Of a DNA stretch of 64,000 nt, positions 61,094 to 64,000 are shown in pieces. Location of the stretch: positions 601,209-665,208 of the forward strand of contig NZ_KB905156.1 of the NCBI RefSeq assembly GCF_000378605.1, written 5' to 3'. The notes beneath the pieces were generated by a model, which was given only the letters and a program-made list of their open reading frames with translations, did no database searches and was not told where the DNA came from. The translations under genes and the position numbers were made by a program. The first letter of the stretch is position 1; each line of letters begins with the position of its first letter. The stretch comes from Thioalkalivibrio sp. ALJ21. Lineage in GTDB: Bacteria > Pseudomonadota > Gammaproteobacteria > Ectothiorhodospirales > Ectothiorhodospiraceae.

Positions 61094-61384
61094 CTATTCG
61101 TCGATGATCTGCCCCCGATAGACCCGGCGCCGTTGCGGCTCCACGTGGCGATCCGACGAGTCCGGCGCAGTTTCCGGCGGTGCCAGGTGCCCCGAACGCT
61201 GCAATTCGCTGCGCAGCGAAAGCGCGGCGGCCTGGGCGGCGCTCGACTGCGACCGTGAGGCGTAGTCCAGGATTGCCTCCATGAAGTCGGGGTTGGTGAC
61301 CGACAGCCGCGCCACCGCCGGGAACTCCGCGCGCAGGTTTCGGCGCAGCTCGGCGGCCAGGCTTAAGCTCTTGCGGTCGTGCAT
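61094..61384 (-). CDS. Hypothetical protein
   Basis: A 96-residue soluble protein with a helical first half (SLSLAAELRRNLRAEFPAVARLS, then FMEAILDYASRSQSSAAQAAALSLRSELQ) and a disordered, charged end. GGGGGA lies before the ATG at 61384. It sits 72 bases ahead of pip and might be co-transcribed. I do not know the family. Confidence 0.6.
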   Translation of the reverse strand: MHDRKSLSLAAELRRNLRAEFPAVARLSVTNPDFMEAILDYASRSQSSAAQAAALSLRSELQRSGHLAPPETAPDSSDRHVEPQRRRVYRGQIIDE

Positions 61385-61594
61385 ATCGGTCCCCCACCGT
61401 TGAAGCGCCTGTCCAACCCGTATGCAAGCGCGGTGCCATGCGGCTAGCCCGCATTCGCTGGCGGGCGCCGGCGTTTATTGCTTCTACCGGGTGCATAACG
61501 GTGTGTGCCTGCACCGACAATGGGCACCATCCGGCAACCGCGGCGGGTATGGCGGCGCTTGCGAAGCAGGCCTCGCCGCCCTATGTTGCGGGCC

Positions 61595-62389
61595 ATGGAA
61601 ACGCCCACCGTCCCCGCCTCCATCCGCCGCCTGGCCGGCCGCGCCATCGCGGACTTCGACATGATCCGCGAGGGTGATCGCATCCTGGTCGGGCTGTCTG
61701 GCGGCAAGGATTCGCTGACGCTGCTGTGGCTGCTGCATGGCCTGACGCGACGGGCGCCGGTGCGTTTCGAGGTCGGCGCGGTCACGATCAACCCGGAGAT
61801 CGAGGGCTTCGAACCGCAGCGCCTGATGGACTATCTCGGCCGGTATGGCATCCCGTACCACTTCGTCTCCGAGCCGATCGCGGAGCTGGCCGGCGAGCAC
61901 ATGGACAACGACTCGTTCTGCTCCTTCTGCTCGCGCATGAAACGCGGCCTGATGTATCGCACCGCGCGCGAACACGGCTACAACGTGCTGGCCCTTGGCC
62001 AGCACCTGGATGACCTGGCCGAGAGCTTCATGATGAGCGCCTTCCACGGTGGCCAGCTGCGCACAATGAAGGCCCACTACGCGATCGACGCCGGCGACCT
62101 GCGAGTGATCCGCCCGCTGGTGTACGTGCGCGAACGCCAGACGCGGGATTTTGCCGAGGCCGCCGGGCTGCCGGTAATCCTGGACAACTGCCCGGCCTGC
62201 TTCGCGATGCCCACCCAGCGCGAACACATGAAGAAGTTGCTCGCACAGGAGGAGGCACAGCACCCGCGGCTGTTCCGCAACCTGCGAACGACCCTGAAGC
62301 CGTTGATGACCGAGGGCGGGATCCCGCCGCGGATCCCGGCCGACCCACCCGAATCCCGCGATCATGGCCGAACGCCGGCATCTGCGTGA
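61595..62389 (+). CDS. TtcA-family PP-loop tRNA thiolation enzyme
   Basis: A 264-residue ATP-dependent enzyme. The PP-loop SGGKDSLTLL and the Cys pair CSFCSRMKRGLMYRTA match TtcA, which adds sulfur to C32 of tRNA using an Fe-S cluster; a further CPAC lies in place of the usual Cys. LALGQHLDDLAES differs from the E. coli HHRDD form, so it may be a TtcA paralogue with another target. The start METPTVPA at 61595 is preferred, as upstream codons give a basic, unconserved lead. It overlaps the acyltransferase gene by 26 bases. Confidence 0.85.
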   Translation: METPTVPASIRRLAGRAIADFDMIREGDRILVGLSGGKDSLTLLWLLHGLTRRAPVRFEVGAVTINPEIEGFEPQRLMDYLGRYGIPYHFVSEPIAELAGEHMDNDSFCSFCSRMKRGLMYRTAREHGYNVLALGQHLDDLAESFMMSAFHGGQLRTMKAHYAIDAGDLRVIRPLVYVRERQTRDFAEAAGLPVILDNCPACFAMPTQREHMKKLLAQEEAQHPRLFRNLRTTLKPLMTEGGIPPRIPADPPESRDHGRTPASA

Positions 62390-63269
62390 CCGGCTGATCG
62401 CCGGCGGTCTGCGCCTGCTCGCCCGCCTCCCGCTGCGCGTTAATCATGCGCTGGGCGGGTTACTTGGCGCGCTGGCCTGGTACTGGCCGACGCGCTCCGC
62501 CCGCATCACCCGCCGCAACCTCGAACTCTGTTTCCCGGACAAGGACGCCGCCTGGCGCCGCCGGGTCGGGCGTCGATCGCTGATGGCGATGGGTCGGGCG
62601 CTGACCGAGTCCCCCTGGCTCTGGCAGGCCTCACCGCAGACCCTCGCACGACTGGCGGTCGATCCGCCCTGCTACGCCCGCCTGCGTGAACGCGAGGGCG
62701 GGCGGGCGCTGTTCCTCTGCGCCCCGCATCTGGGTTCCTGGGAGTTCGCCGGGCTGCAGGCCGCCTGCCACGGGCCGATGGCCACCCTGTACAGCCCGTT
62801 CAAGACCCCCGAGATCGACCGCTGGGTGCGCGAGGCCCGCGCCTCGACCGGCGCGACCCTGGCCCCGGCCGACCGCTCCGGGCTGCGCGTGCTGCAGCAG
62901 GCACGCGATCGCGGCGAGATCATCGGCATCCTGCCGGATCAAAGCCCGAAGGGCGCCTCCGGTACGCATGCGCCGTTCTTCGGCCACCCGGCGCTGACCA
63001 TGACCCTGCTGCCGCGCCTGCTGCGCGGGCGCGAGGATCATGTGGTGTTCCTGTTCGCCGAGCGCCTGCCGAAGGGGCGCGGGTTTCGCTATCACGAGAT
63101 CGAGGCCGGGCCGGAGGTTGCCGACCGAGACTTCGCCCGCGCTGCCACCGCGATCAATGCCCATGTGGAGACCCTGGTTCGGCGCTGCCCGGAGCAGTAC
63201 AACTGGGCCTACAAGCGCTTCCATCCAGCCCCCGAGGGCCAGCCCAGCCCTTATAGAAGCGCTGAATAA
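62364..63269 (+). CDS. Lipid A biosynthesis acyltransferase (LpxL/HtrB family)
   Basis: A 301-residue inner-membrane acyltransferase that adds a secondary fatty acyl chain to lipid A. The active site HX4E is HLGSWE (H122, E127) in FLCAPHLGSWEFAGLQ; IIGILPDQSPKGASGTHAPFFG is the second family motif, and the start has NHALGGLLGALAWYWPTRSARITRRNLELCFP. Its last codons (RSAE, stop) lie inside the end of a MITE-like repeat, so the original C-terminus may have been replaced by the insertion. Confidence 0.92.
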   Translation: MAERRHLRDRLIAGGLRLLARLPLRVNHALGGLLGALAWYWPTRSARITRRNLELCFPDKDAAWRRRVGRRSLMAMGRALTESPWLWQASPQTLARLAVDPPCYARLREREGGRALFLCAPHLGSWEFAGLQAACHGPMATLYSPFKTPEIDRWVREARASTGATLAPADRSGLRVLQQARDRGEIIGILPDQSPKGASGTHAPFFGHPALTMTLLPRLLRGREDHVVFLFAERLPKGRGFRYHEIEAGPEVADRDFARAATAINAHVETLVRRCPEQYNWAYKRFHPAPEGQPSPYRSAE

Positions 63270-63432
63270 AGCCATCTTGGCTTTCGGAGCCGCACGCGGC
63301 GCTGCAACGTTCTGTATGTCTTTGCACGGGCAAAGGGGTTTGCAGCTTGCTTCGGAACCAACCACTACGGTGGTCGGTTCCGGCGGCACGTCCCTGTGCC
63401 GCCGGGAAACGCCGATAAATCAGCGTTTCCCG
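63254..63432. mobile_element. MITE-like element with worn ends, after the acyltransferase gene
   Basis: The left end GAAGCGCTGAATAAA and the reverse complement of the right end (GAAACGCTGATTTAT) match at 11 of 15 bases, and the latter resembles the 47600 family end GGAAACACTGATTAAT. Inside are hairpins AAAGCCA/TGGCTTT, GGAACC..ACCAC/GTGGTCGGTTCC (63353-63380) and GGCGGCAC/GTGCCGCC (63382-63403). No gene inside. Confidence 0.5.
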
Positions 63433-63462
63433 GTCGCTGACAACCGGTCGGGTTCCGAGCAC

Positions 63463-63496
63463 AAAAAAGCCGCCGGACCCGGAGGTCGCGGCGGCC
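63463..63496 (-). terminator. glnA terminator
   Basis: On the minus strand GCCGCC and GGCGGC close a hairpin with inner pairs, followed by a run of six T. It lies 37 bases after the glnA stop. Confidence 0.8.
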
Positions 63497-63532
63497 GGTG
63501 CCTCTGGCCCCTAGGGGCCGGAAGCGGGTGCC

Positions 63533-64000
63533 TTAGAGGCTGTAGTACATGTCGAACTCGACCGGATGGGTGGTCATGCGCATGCGCGTGACTTCTTCCA
63601 TCTTCAGGTCGATGTAGGCATCGATCATGTCGTCGGTGAACACGCCACCCTGGGTCAGGTATTCGCGGTCCTGGTTCAGGGCTTCCAGCGCCTGGTCCAG
63701 CGAATGGCAGACCTGCGGGATGCCCTTTTCCTCTTCCGGCGGCAGGTCGTAGAGGTTCTTGTCCATCGCATCGCCCGGGTGGATCTTGTTCTGGATACCG
63801 TCCAGGCCGGCCATCAGCATCGCGGCAAACGCCAGATACGGGTTGGCGGTGGAGTCCGGGAAGCGCAGCTCGATGCGGCGGGCCTTCGGGCTCATCACGA
63901 ACGGGATGCGCAGCGACGCGGAGCGGTTGCGCGCGGAGTAGGCCAGCATGACCGGCGCCTCGAAGCCCGGCACCAGACGCTTGTAGCTGTTGGTGGACGG
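63533..64000 (-). CDS. glnA: Glutamine synthetase type I, C-terminal part (5' end outside window)
   Basis: The last 155 or so residues of GSI, which makes glutamine from glutamate and ammonia. Visible: [26 protein letters not shown] (active-site Arg), [25 protein letters not shown], and the adenylylation Tyr in NLYDLPPEE, so activity is likely controlled by GlnE. The end [11 protein letters not shown] is typical. The rest of the gene continues past 64000. Confidence 0.97.
   Translation of the reverse strand, partial: PSTNSYKRLVPGFEAPVMLAYSARNRSASLRIPFVMSPKARRIELRFPDSTANPYLAFAAMLMAGLDGIQNKIHPGDAMDKNLYDLPPEEEKGIPQVCHSLDQALEALNQDREYLTQGGVFTDDMIDAYIDLKMEEVTRMRMTTHPVEFDMYYSL

Overview
The window is GC-rich, tightly packed chromosomal DNA from a gammaproteobacterium. 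Gene content and synteny (argH-algZ-algR-hemC-hemD; dnaA-dnaN-recF-gyrB diverging from rpmH-rnpA-yidD-yidC-mnmE-mnmG-rsmG-parA-parB-atp-glmU-glmS) suggest a halophilic or haloalkaliphilic member of the Ectothiorhodospiraceae, Thioalkalivibrio-like. That placement is inference; no rRNA gene is present to test it. No phage, CRISPR array, tRNA or rRNA gene was found.

Region 1 (1-12.9 kb) is the accessory part. After the end of a diguanylate cyclase and a PfkB sugar kinase comes a long minus-strand operon read from about 9.45 kb down to 1.6 kb: a MarR-type regulator, a signal-peptide and single-TM protein, an M20 N-carbamoyl-amino-acid hydrolase, an isochorismatase-fold amidohydrolase, a sodium:solute symporter, an unlisted 40-residue membrane peptide, an aspartate-carbamoyltransferase paralogue and an asparagine-synthetase-like amidotransferase. 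Several of these genes overlap by a few bases. The carbamoyltransferase has Ala at both positions that bind the aspartate side-chain carboxylate in PyrB. Divergent from the operon are an outer-membrane barrel gene and a BCCT betaine-type transporter. The best reading I can offer is a compatible-solute locus that carbamoylates and amidates an amino acid and recycles the product. The solute N-alpha-carbamoyl-L-glutamine 1-amide, reported from Ectothiorhodospira marismortui, has exactly the groups these enzymes would add. This is a hypothesis; the main alternative is ureido-compound catabolism.

Region 2 (13-33 kb) holds envelope and housekeeping genes: a general porin, a TonB-dependent receptor, a rhomboid protease between two copies of a palindromic repeat, a SulP anion transporter, a universal stress protein, SelO, ArgH, the AlgZ/AlgR two-component pair, HemC/HemD, a ferredoxin-reductase-type flavoprotein, a lipoprotein, UbiD, exonuclease III and oligopeptidase A.

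Region 3 (33-59 kb) is the origin neighbourhood. Genes left of about 40 kb run on the minus strand and genes to the right on the plus strand, as expected around a replication origin. The dnaA-dnaN gap has AT-rich tracts and DnaA boxes, and a parS-like site lies in the 3' end of recF. The parAB genes and the complete F1Fo ATP synthase operon, with a near-consensus promoter, follow, then glmU and glmS.

Region 4 (59-64 kb) carries a small orphan gene with its own promoter and terminator, Dtd, proline iminopeptidase, a TtcA-family thiolase, a lipid-A-type acyltransferase and the 3' end of glnA. Two families of small palindromic, MITE-like repeats are scattered over the window: one around the rhomboid gene, the other at mnmE/mnmG, parA/parB, the pip start and the acyltransferase end.
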